Below are positions 24,783-31,483 of a stretch of DNA of 32,914 nucleotides, one piece after another. Positions within the stretch are counted from its first letter, which is position 1, and every line of letters begins with the position of its first letter. The notes under the pieces are model-generated. The model made no database searches. It was not told the origin of the DNA and saw only the letters and a program-made list of their open reading frames with translations. The DNA is from CAG-103 sp048217285. Lineage in GTDB: Bacteria; Bacillota; Clostridia; Oscillospirales; Oscillospiraceae. The translations under genes were made by a program, and so were the position numbers. The stretch is taken from assembly GCA_048217285.1 (NCBI GenBank), contig DBFWVW010000031.1:1-32914 (forward strand), written 5' to 3'.

Positions 24783-25982
24783 TTATTGCTGCGCCTGGAT
24801 CTTTTTGATCTCCAGCGACTCGATGAACGCCTGGAACCGGGTACGCAGCTGGCCGGAGGCGGCGCTCGTGTAATCCTTCTCGATCTGGCACACGGGGATG
24901 CTGCGCGGCAGCTCATAACCCTCATAGAACCACATACCGTCCTGTGCGCGTTCATAGCCCCAGTATTCGCAGAACTTCATGTTCTCGACGATGATGCCGT
25001 CGGCACGGTATTTCTCCGCGAGATCGAAGATGTATCTCTTGCGCGCGATGATGTTCTCGGGGCCCATGGCGCGCGGGCACTGGTTGCTCCACATATAATA
25101 GTCGGCGATGGACTGCAGGACATCCTTACCCTCCTCAAGCGGGATCTCCTCGCGGCCGGGCATCGAGCCGAAGCAGTAGCGGTCGGCCACGACCATGCCG
25201 CCGGCCATCTCGCACATTTTCGTGAACTCGGGGTCGTCGATCTCGCTGCCGGCGATGAGCACACGCGCACGGTACCACGGCTTCGGGTCCGGCTCGCGCG
25301 TGCGCAGCTCCTGCAGCGTCTCGCGCAGGTACGGCAGAATGAGGTCTTTCGGGCACGTGAGCGTGCACAGCTGGATGACGTGAAACTCATAGCCCGTGAT
25401 GACCGGGTTATCCGCCATGCGCATGGCGTTCATCTCCGTGATGATGCGGCACACTTCGTTGAACTGCTCGACGGCCTTGCGCAGCTTTTCCTCCGAGAAG
25501 TCCACGCCGTAGACCTTTTCGAGCGGCTGGATGATCTTCTGCTCGATCTGGCGGCGGTAGTAGCCCGCGTGCCACTCGGTCTTGCGCAGCGGCATATCGA
25601 GATACGTGCAGAAAAACTTGTCGTTCGGGATCAGCTCGCAGTATTCAAAATACTGCTCCATGCGGTTCATCGTCGTGCAGCATTCCTGCCCGATGAGCGC
25701 GGAGAGGAAGTTGTAGCCGCCCTCAAACGCGCGCTCGAGGATGCTCTTGGAGTACGGACACGAGCGGTTGGTCATGTAGTAGGTGGCCATGTCGGGATTC
25801 GTGCAGTTCGGCGCGCGCAGACGCACGCCAAAGCAGTTGTCCACATCCAGCAAAACCTCCGGTATGTACGAACAGTTCCATGCCAGCGCCAGCCGCCCAT
25901 TCTTGCAGGCGTCCTGAACCAGGTCGTTGTTTGCCTGCTGCAGCAGGTTTTCAAAATAGATCAGATGCTTCAGGTCTCTCAT
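24783..25982 (-). CDS. 2-hydroxyacyl-CoA dehydratase/benzoyl-CoA reductase superfamily protein, HgdB-like subunit
   Basis: A 399-residue HgdB/BcrC-like protein, normal in length. The N-terminal NCSYIPEVLLD (C37), SCPYSKSILE (C75), the CC pair at 101-102 and VENMKFCEYWGYE (C338) match the positions of cluster cysteines in the family. The C-terminal IEKDYTSAASGQLRTRFQAF is a family hallmark. In known members such as 2-hydroxyglutaryl-CoA dehydratase and benzoyl-CoA reductase this subunit binds a cluster and substrate. It is the first gene of a four-gene operon driven by a perfect consensus promoter. The ATG at 25982 follows AAGGAGGGAA; an in-frame ATG at 26009 lacks a ribosome site. Confidence 0.88.
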   Translation of the reverse strand: MRDLKHLIYFENLLQQANNDLVQDACKNGRLALAWNCSYIPEVLLDVDNCFGVRLRAPNCTNPDMATYYMTNRSCPYSKSILERAFEGGYNFLSALIGQECCTTMNRMEQYFEYCELIPNDKFFCTYLDMPLRKTEWHAGYYRRQIEQKIIQPLEKVYGVDFSEEKLRKAVEQFNEVCRIITEMNAMRMADNPVITGYEFHVIQLCTLTCPKDLILPYLRETLQELRTREPDPKPWYRARVLIAGSEIDDPEFTKMCEMAGGMVVADRYCFGSMPGREEIPLEEGKDVLQSIADYYMWSNQCPRAMGPENIIARKRYIFDLAEKYRADGIIVENMKFCEYWGYERAQDGMWFYEGYELPRSIPVCQIEKDYTSAASGQLRTRFQAFIESLEIKKIQAQQ

Positions 25983-26002
25983 TCGCGCATTCCCTCCTTC
26001 GA

Positions 26003-26108
26003 TACACAAATTCCGCGCAGAAGATGAAAATTAGACATTTTACACAAACGCGGAACGTTAACACACACTTATTATAGAACTTTGTCTGAAACATGTCAAT
26101 ATGTGTAA
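26003..26108. repeat. Repeated TACACA boxes around the divergent promoter
   Basis: TACACAAA occurs at 26003-26010 and 26041-26048. TAACACA is at 26059-26065, and TTACACA is found directly at 26040-26046 and inverted at 26102-26108. The outer TTACACA pair is centred 62 bases apart, close to six helical turns, with the minus-strand promoter at 26071-26099 between them. This looks like an operator array for a regulator encoded elsewhere. Confidence 0.5.
26071..26099 (-). promoter_or_regulatory. Perfect consensus promoter for the dehydratase-like operon
   Basis: On the minus strand TTGACA (26099 to 26094) and TATAAT (26076 to 26071) are separated by exactly 17 bases, the full sigma-A consensus. 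It is the strongest promoter seen in the window. The leader to the start codon at 25982 is about 83 bases. Confidence 0.85.
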
Positions 26109-26130
26109 CAAATGATTATTAAAGGACATT

Positions 26131-26155
26131 CCGCTTTTTTCTGCCTGAAAAGCGG
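26131..26155. other. Inverted repeat in the divergent control region
   Basis: CCGCTTTT at 26131-26138 pairs with AAAAGCGG at 26148-26155. The intervening CTGCC can instead pair with GGCAG at 26162-26166, so two alternative hairpins are possible. It lies 20 bases upstream of the plus-strand promoter at 26175 and may be an operator or an upstream transcription barrier. Confidence 0.45.
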
Positions 26156-26174
26156 AAAAACGGCAGGAAAGGGC

Positions 26175-26203
26175 TTGCTAAAAGATAAACAAAATGATAA
26201 AGT
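26175..26203 (+). promoter_or_regulatory. Promoter for the Fe-S protein/HypA-like pair
   Basis: TTGCTA at 26175-26180 is followed after 17 bases by TAAAGT at 26198-26203, which is preceded by TGA as an extended -10. It lies about 90 bases before the start codon at 26293. Confidence 0.6.
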
Positions 26204-26209
26204 AAACCT

Positions 26210-26292
26210 GTATGTGCAAAAATCTGCCGGAAAAACCGGCGTTCAGACGCGCGCGGGGGAAGCGCCGTCTGCTGGAAAGGGGAACGAAGAAG
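26210..26292 (+). other. Structured 5' leader of the Fe-S protein gene
   Basis: The predicted leader holds a stable hairpin, GCCGG-AAAAA-CCGGC at 26224-26238. A second stem pairs CAGACG with CGTCTG around a GC-rich loop before the ribosome site. No known riboswitch class is recognised. Confidence 0.35.
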
Positions 26293-27486
26293 ATGGGTTA
26301 CATGAAGTATCTCAAGCTCATGAACCGTATGAACGCTGTCACGCAGGTGCCGCAGCCACCGGTGCCGCAGTTTGAAAAATACTGCAAACTGTTCGTGACC
26401 GATGAAGAGTACGACATCATGATGGGCATGAAGCTGCGCGGCAACACGGAGAGCGAGCTGCGCGCGCTCTACACCGGCAGCGACTGGGCCGGCACGCTCT
26501 ACGATATGTGCCGCAAAGGCTTCCTGCTGAAAATCTATGACGGCGCCGAGCCGACGTATGACCTCGCACCGATGCTGCCTGGCTGGTTTGAGTTCCCGCT
26601 CTCGACCGGCGAGGACAGCGACACGATCCAGAAGGCGTCGGAGCTGTTCACCTCGGCCGTCAACATGGTCACGACGCTCAACGTCGAGCCGCTGCGCACG
26701 GGCTACGCCGCCATGAACAACCTCAAAAAGCTCAAGGGCGATAAGGGCCATATGGAAGTGGCACTCCCACTCGAGGGCAAGGCCGCCGGCAAGGTCGTGC
26801 ACGTTGACCGCAAGCTCTCCAACGACACGACAAGCGTTGTGCCGAGCTACCAGCTTGAGGCTTATCTCGACAGCCTGCCGGACGATGCGCCCATCAGCGT
26901 CATGCACTGCTTCTGCCGCAATATCCGCCGCAGAGAGGGGATGCAGCCCAAGCACCCCACGCCGGATGAAGTGTGCCTGTGTGTCGGCAACATTGCCAAG
27001 CAGATCATCGAGTTCGGCATCGGCCGCCAGGTCAGCAAGGCCGAGGCGCGCCAGATCCTCATTGACTGTGAGAAGAAGGGCTGCGTCCACCAGGTGTTCC
27101 ACTACGCCTGCAACCTGGATGAGGAGACGACTGCCATCTGCAACTGCGACACGCAGTGCTGCGAGATGCTCGGGTCCTACACGCGCGGCGGTATGCAGCC
27201 GCTGTATATGCGCGCGCACGCAAAGCCGGTCATTGTCCACCCCGAAAACTGCAACGGCTGCAACATCTGCAACCACTTCTGCCCGACCGTGGCCACCGGC
27301 TTCAACGCGCAGAGCGGCAAGGTGTTCGTGGAGTATCAGCGCTGCATCGGCTGCGGCGTGTGCGTCACGAAGTGCCCGAAGGATGTGCGCGAGATGGTTG
27401 ACGGAGACCGCGTGCTCTTCTGCAAGCCGCTCAAGAAGGATCTTGTGCGCGAGCGCAATGTCCGCCGCCAGCCGAAGAAGAAATAA
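26293..27486 (+). CDS. Multi-cluster Fe-S protein with two C-terminal ferredoxin motifs
   Basis: A 397-residue cysteine-rich protein. After an N-terminal helical or winged domain come CFC (206, 208), CLC (228, 230), C273 and an ICNCDTQCC block (283-290). These align with the CSC and CNCC blocks of the 897-residue fusion protein encoded at 19810-22503. Two full [4Fe-4S] motifs follow: C320, C323, C326, C330 and C351, C354, C357, C361. The tail is basic. It has no flavin or nucleotide motif, so it is a likely electron carrier for the dehydratase/reductase-like pair encoded divergently. GGAAAGGGG lies ten bases before the ATG at 26293. Its stop codon abuts the next start. Confidence 0.88.
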   Translation: MGYMKYLKLMNRMNAVTQVPQPPVPQFEKYCKLFVTDEEYDIMMGMKLRGNTESELRALYTGSDWAGTLYDMCRKGFLLKIYDGAEPTYDLAPMLPGWFEFPLSTGEDSDTIQKASELFTSAVNMVTTLNVEPLRTGYAAMNNLKKLKGDKGHMEVALPLEGKAAGKVVHVDRKLSNDTTSVVPSYQLEAYLDSLPDDAPISVMHCFCRNIRRREGMQPKHPTPDEVCLCVGNIAKQIIEFGIGRQVSKAEARQILIDCEKKGCVHQVFHYACNLDEETTAICNCDTQCCEMLGSYTRGGMQPLYMRAHAKPVIVHPENCNGCNICNHFCPTVATGFNAQSGKVFVEYQRCIGCGVCVTKCPKDVREMVDGDRVLFCKPLKKDLVRERNVRRQPKKK

Positions 27487-27732
27487 ATGCACGAGGCAGC
27501 CATTGCCAAGGAGGTCTTTGACATCGCCCAGCAGGCGATGGCAGAAAACGGCCTCACGCACCTGACGCGCGTCGTTATGGACATCGGCGAATATTCCGCC
27601 GTCGTGCCCGAGCAGCTGCAGCTCGTGTTCCGGATCGCGGTGCACAATACCGCCATGGACGGCTGCGCGCTTGAGATCCATAATCTACCCGGGCGGCTGG
27701 GTATGTACGTGCGAACGATCGAGGGCGAGTAG
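27487..27732 (+). CDS. HypA-like protein lacking the zinc domain
   Basis: An 81-residue protein that keeps the HypA N-terminal domain: MHEAAIAKEVFDIAQQ with the nickel-binding H2 and E3, then VVMDIGEYSAVVPEQLQLVF and LEIHNLPG. It ends where the zinc ribbon should begin. The downstream DNA is A/T-rich and then a terminator, with no remnant of the missing half, so this looks like a natural short form rather than a frameshift. The ATG directly follows the stop of the Fe-S protein gene (TAAATG), indicating coupled translation. Together with the full-length HypA-like protein at 19427-19798 it suggests a metal-handling step in the redox system. Confidence 0.82.
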   Translation: MHEAAIAKEVFDIAQQAMAENGLTHLTRVVMDIGEYSAVVPEQLQLVFRIAVHNTAMDGCALEIHNLPGRLGMYVRTIEGE

Positions 27733-27764
27733 ACGCATACATATTAAAATTAAAAACAACGCAG

Positions 27765-27805
27765 CACGCCCGCAGGAACTCCGGTTCCTGCGGGCGTGTT
27801 TTTTT
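27765..27805 (+). terminator. Strong terminator after the HypA-like gene
   Basis: A perfect 15-base stem (CACGCCCGCAGGAAC with its complement) encloses a four-base loop and is followed by seven T residues. Confidence 0.93.
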
Positions 27806-27850
27806 GTGCGGCGGAATGGCGGAAACGCCGCAAAAACAAATTTTCCAATG

Positions 27851-27903
27851 CCGGGTTGTCGCGAAAATGCATATCCGCACGCAAATCCGCCGACAATAAC
27901 CGG
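27851..27903. promoter_or_regulatory. Dyad upstream of the agmatine operon
   Basis: TTGTCG at 27856-27861 mirrors CGACAA at 27891-27896, and outer CCGG arms at 27851-27854 and 27900-27903 extend the dyad. No convincing -35/-10 pair was found between 27806 and 27942, so the agu promoter may be activator-dependent and this dyad a candidate operator. A small GGCG-GAAA-CGCC hairpin also lies near 27818-27829. Confidence 0.3.
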
Positions 27904-27942
27904 GAAGCAAATCCCGTAAACTGCGGCTTTGGAGGAATGGAT

Positions 27943-28959
27943 ATGTACAAAAAAGATTTTATTGACACCAACGATTTCACAAAACAGGAACTGCTGGACA
28001 TCATTGACCTGTCGCTCGCTATCAAGCGGGCTATCCGCCGGGGTTATTATCCCCCGCTGATGAAAAACAGGAACCTCGGCATGATCTTCCAGCAGTCGAG
28101 CACCCGCACGCGCGTGTCGTTCGAGACGGCCATGAGCCAGCTCGGCGGCCACGCGCAGTATCTCGGCCCCGGCATGATTCAGCTCGGCGGCCACGAGACC
28201 ATCGGCGACACGGGCAAGGTGCTCTCGCGTCTGGTCGACGTGGTCATGGCCCGCGTCATCGAGCACAAGACCATCGTCGAGCTTGCCGATGCGTGCACCA
28301 TCCCGGTCATCAACGGCATGAGTGACTATAACCACCCCACGCAGGAAATCGGCGACCTGTGCACCATCAAGGAGAACCTGCCGGAGGGCAAGCGTCTGGA
28401 GGACTGCAAGGTCGTTTTCGTCGGCGACGGCACGCAGGTGTGTGCGTCCCTCGGCTTCATCACCACGAAGCTCGGTATGCACTTTGTGCACTACGGCCCG
28501 GAAGGGCACCAGCTTAATGCCGACCATAAGCGCATTCTGGAGGCCAACTGCAAGCTCTCCGGCGGCACCTGGGCCGTCACGGACGAGCGCGACGCCGTGC
28601 GCGGCGCGGACTTTATCTACACCGACGTCTGGTACGGCCTGTATGAAAACGAGATGCCGAAGGAAGAGCGTGTGCGCGTCTTTGCAGACTTCCAGGTCAA
28701 CCGCGAGCTCATGCAGCTCGGTGCGCTCGGCTGCAAGTTCCTGCACTGCCTGCCCGCCACGCGCGGCGAGGACGTGACTGACGAGGTTGCCGACTCCGCT
28801 GCCTCCCTCTGCTGGGAACAGGCCGGCAACCGCCTGACAGCCATGCGTGGCCTGCTGGTGTATTTTACCCGCTGCCGCCGCGTCCCGTCGGAGCTGGAGC
28901 TCGCCGCGGCGCGCGAGGAGCTCGACACCTTCCTCGACGCGCGGCTCGGCGGCTGCTGA
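27943..28959 (+). CDS. aguB: Putrescine carbamoyltransferase
   Basis: A 338-residue transcarbamylase that splits N-carbamoylputrescine with phosphate into putrescine and carbamoyl phosphate. The carbamoyl-phosphate site SSTRTR (52-57), HPTQ (131-134) and HCLPATRGEDV (from 268) are present. The GPEGHQLN segment (185-192) and DVWYGLYENEM loop resemble Enterococcus faecalis putrescine carbamoyltransferase more than ornithine carbamoyltransferase, and the ornithine-type SMG loop is absent. Position as first gene before agmatine deiminase and carbamate kinase confirms the choice. The ATG at 27943 is preferred over 27937 because GGAGG at 27931-27935 is seven bases before it. Confidence 0.93.
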   Translation: MYKKDFIDTNDFTKQELLDIIDLSLAIKRAIRRGYYPPLMKNRNLGMIFQQSSTRTRVSFETAMSQLGGHAQYLGPGMIQLGGHETIGDTGKVLSRLVDVVMARVIEHKTIVELADACTIPVINGMSDYNHPTQEIGDLCTIKENLPEGKRLEDCKVVFVGDGTQVCASLGFITTKLGMHFVHYGPEGHQLNADHKRILEANCKLSGGTWAVTDERDAVRGADFIYTDVWYGLYENEMPKEERVRVFADFQVNRELMQLGALGCKFLHCLPATRGEDVTDEVADSAASLCWEQAGNRLTAMRGLLVYFTRCRRVPSELELAAAREELDTFLDARLGGC

Positions 28960-28983
28960 CCGGCAGCCAAAGGAGCAGACACC

Positions 28984-30360
28984 ATGGAAGAACGCAAAAA
29001 ATTCCGCCTCGCGGACGTTGTCCTCTCGGTCATCTGCGTCGTGTTTGTGGCGGAGGCGGCGGCGCCCGTCGCCTCCATCGGCAACAGCCAGTATTTCTGG
29101 TGGGTGTTCATGATGATCGCCTTCCTGCTGCCATACGGCATGATCTCGTCCGAGCTCGGCACGACGTACACCGGTGACGGCGGGCTCTATGACTGGATCA
29201 ACAAGGCGTTTCCGCGCTCGAAGTGGGGCGCGCGTGCCTCGTGGTACTACTGGATCAACTTCCCGCTGTGGATGGCCTCGCTCGCCGTTGTGTGCCCGGA
29301 GCTGCTGAGCGTGCTCACGGGGCTGAGCTTCGGCTGGTTTGCAAAGCTGCTCATTGAGCTGGCCTTTATCTGGATCGTCACGTGGATCGCGTTTTACCCC
29401 GTGTGCGACAGCATCATCATTCTCAACATCAGCGCCGCCATCAAAATGATCCTCGCGCTGACGGTCGGCGTGCTCGGCATCGTCTACGTTGTGAAAAACG
29501 GCTTTGTCAACGACATGGCTTTCCGCACGTTCCTGCCGGGGTTTGACCTGCACAGCCTGTCGTATATCTCGGTCATCATCTTCAACTTCCTCGGCTTCGA
29601 GGTCGTGTGCACCTATGCCGACAATATGCGCGATCCCAAGCGCCAGATCCCGCAGGCCATTGTCACCGGCGGCATCGTCATCGCGCTCATCTACCTGTTT
29701 TCGGCCTTCGGCATCGGCGCGGCCATCCCCACGCACGAGATCAGCGAGGACTCGGGCCTCATCGACGCCGTCTCGCTCATGACCGGCCGCACGAGCGGCC
29801 TGTTCGTCGGCGCGGTGGCGCTGCTGTTTCTCATCACGCTCTTCGGCAACATGATCTCGTGGTCCATGGGCGTGAACTCCACGGCTGCCTATGCCGCTGA
29901 AAACGGCGATATGCCCGCGGTGTTCGCCAAGCGCTGGGCGAAAAACGATATGCCCATCGGCTCCGCGCTCACGAGCGGCGTCGTGGCGAGCGTTGTGTGC
30001 ATCCTCGGCATCATCATCGAGCTGCTCTCGCCGGATTCGTCTCTGTTCTGGAGCTTTTTCGCGCTCAACCTCGTCATGCTCCTGCTGAGCTATGCGCCCG
30101 TGTTCCCGGCGTTTTTGCGCCTGCGGGAGATCGACCCCGATTCCGAGCGGCCGTTTCGCGTGCCGGGCGGGCGCGGGATGCTGCGCGTGCTGGCCTATGT
30201 GCCCATGGCGCTCATCCTCATCTCGATCTTCTTCACGGCGGTGCCGCTGTCGATGGACAGCGAGACGCTCTCGTACTATCTGCCGATCACGATCGGGTCG
30301 ATCCTCAGCATCGTCATCGGTGAAATTCTCATCGCGGCGCGTGCGCGCCGCCATTTCTAG
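28984..30360 (+). CDS. aguD: APC-family agmatine/putrescine antiporter
   Basis: A 458-residue permease with about twelve membrane segments and amino-acid/polyamine antiporter features: LADVVLSVICVVFVAEAAAP at the start, a GDGGLYDWINKAF motif, and FNFLGFEVVCTYADNMRDPKRQIP in the central region. It likely imports agmatine and exports putrescine, as AguD does in enterococci. The position between aguB and aguA supports this assignment. AAAGGAG precedes the ATG, 24 bases after the aguB stop. Confidence 0.88.
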   Translation: MEERKKFRLADVVLSVICVVFVAEAAAPVASIGNSQYFWWVFMMIAFLLPYGMISSELGTTYTGDGGLYDWINKAFPRSKWGARASWYYWINFPLWMASLAVVCPELLSVLTGLSFGWFAKLLIELAFIWIVTWIAFYPVCDSIIILNISAAIKMILALTVGVLGIVYVVKNGFVNDMAFRTFLPGFDLHSLSYISVIIFNFLGFEVVCTYADNMRDPKRQIPQAIVTGGIVIALIYLFSAFGIGAAIPTHEISEDSGLIDAVSLMTGRTSGLFVGAVALLFLITLFGNMISWSMGVNSTAAYAAENGDMPAVFAKRWAKNDMPIGSALTSGVVASVVCILGIIIELLSPDSSLFWSFFALNLVMLLLSYAPVFPAFLRLREIDPDSERPFRVPGGRGMLRVLAYVPMALILISIFFTAVPLSMDSETLSYYLPITIGSILSIVIGEILIAARARRHF

Positions 30361-30372
30361 GAGGAAAACGAT

Positions 30373-31479
30373 ATGGCAAAACGAATCACCGGCTCCACGC
30401 CGAAGCTCGACGGCTACCGGATGCCTGCGGAGTTTGAGCCGCAGGCCGGCGTCTGGATGCTCTGGCCGGAGCGCAATGACAACTGGCGCGACGGCGCCAA
30501 GCCCGCGCAGAAAGCCTTTCTCGATGTGGCGACGGCCATTTTGCAGTTTGAACCCGTGACGGTTTGCGTCTCTCCGGCGCAGTACCAGAATGCGCGCGAG
30601 CGCCTGCCGCGCGAAGTGCGCGTTGTCGAGATGGCGAGCAACGATGCCTGGATCCGCGACTGCGGCCCGACGTTCCTCGTCAATGACAACGGCGGTGTGC
30701 GCGCCGTGGACTGGACGTTCAACGCCTGGGGCGGGCTCGTCGACGGGCTCTATTTTCCGTGGGATCTCGATGATCAGGTCGCGCAGAAGGTCTGCGAGAT
30801 CGAGCGCGTCGATTCCTACCGCACCGAGGGCTTTGTGCTCGAGGGCGGCTCCATCCACGTCGACGGCGAAGGCACCGTGCTCACGACCGAGATGTGCCTG
30901 CTGTCCGAGGGGCGCAACCCCGATATGGACCGCGGCGCGATCGAGCGTATGCTCTGCGACTATCTCGGCTGCGAGAAGGTCCTCTGGCTGCGCGACGGCA
31001 TCGACCCCGAGGAGACCAACGGCCACATCGACGACGTGGCCTGCTTCATCCGCCCGGGCGAGGTCGCCTGCATCTGGACGGACGACCCGCAAAACCCGTT
31101 TTATCAGCCGGCGCGCGACGCATATGACACGCTCTCGCAGGCAACCGATGCCAAGGGCCGCAAGCTGAAGGTGCACAAGCTCTGCCTGACGCAGCAGCCC
31201 TGCCTGCTGCAGGGCGCGGCGACGATCGACGCCGTCGAAGGCACCATCCCGAGAGAGGACGGAGAGGTCGCCATCGCGTCGTATATGAATTTCCTCATCG
31301 TCAACGGCGGTGTCATCCTGCCGCAGTACGGCGACGCGAACGACGTGCTTGCCGTGCAGCAGGTGCAGGCCATGTTCCCCGACCGCCGCGTGGTCGGCGT
31401 CCAGACGCGTGAGGTCGCGTTCGGCGGCGGGAACATTCACTGCATCACGCAGCAGCAGCCCGCGCCGCAGCACAGGTGA
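30373..31479 (+). CDS. aguA: Agmatine deiminase
   Basis: A 368-residue guanidine-group-modifying enzyme that hydrolyses agmatine to N-carbamoylputrescine and ammonia. Catalytic positions are visible: D96 in WIRDCGPT, H218 and D220 in ETNGHIDD, and the nucleophile C357 in GGGNIHCITQQ. The length and the number of the catalytic cysteine agree with E. faecalis agmatine deiminase. TAGGAGG precedes the ATG, 12 bases after aguD. Confidence 0.96.
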   Translation: MAKRITGSTPKLDGYRMPAEFEPQAGVWMLWPERNDNWRDGAKPAQKAFLDVATAILQFEPVTVCVSPAQYQNARERLPREVRVVEMASNDAWIRDCGPTFLVNDNGGVRAVDWTFNAWGGLVDGLYFPWDLDDQVAQKVCEIERVDSYRTEGFVLEGGSIHVDGEGTVLTTEMCLLSEGRNPDMDRGAIERMLCDYLGCEKVLWLRDGIDPEETNGHIDDVACFIRPGEVACIWTDDPQNPFYQPARDAYDTLSQATDAKGRKLKVHKLCLTQQPCLLQGAATIDAVEGTIPREDGEVAIASYMNFLIVNGGVILPQYGDANDVLAVQQVQAMFPDRRVVGVQTREVAFGGGNIHCITQQQPAPQHR

Positions 31480-31483
31480 CGCC

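Noticed and set aside
27733..27764. Remnant of the missing HypA zinc domain after the short HypA-like gene
   Set aside because: The 32 bases before the terminator are A/T-rich and encode no CxxC pair in any frame.
27943..28959. Ornithine carbamoyltransferase
   Set aside because: The substrate-loop segments match putrescine carbamoyltransferase and the neighbours are agmatine pathway genes.
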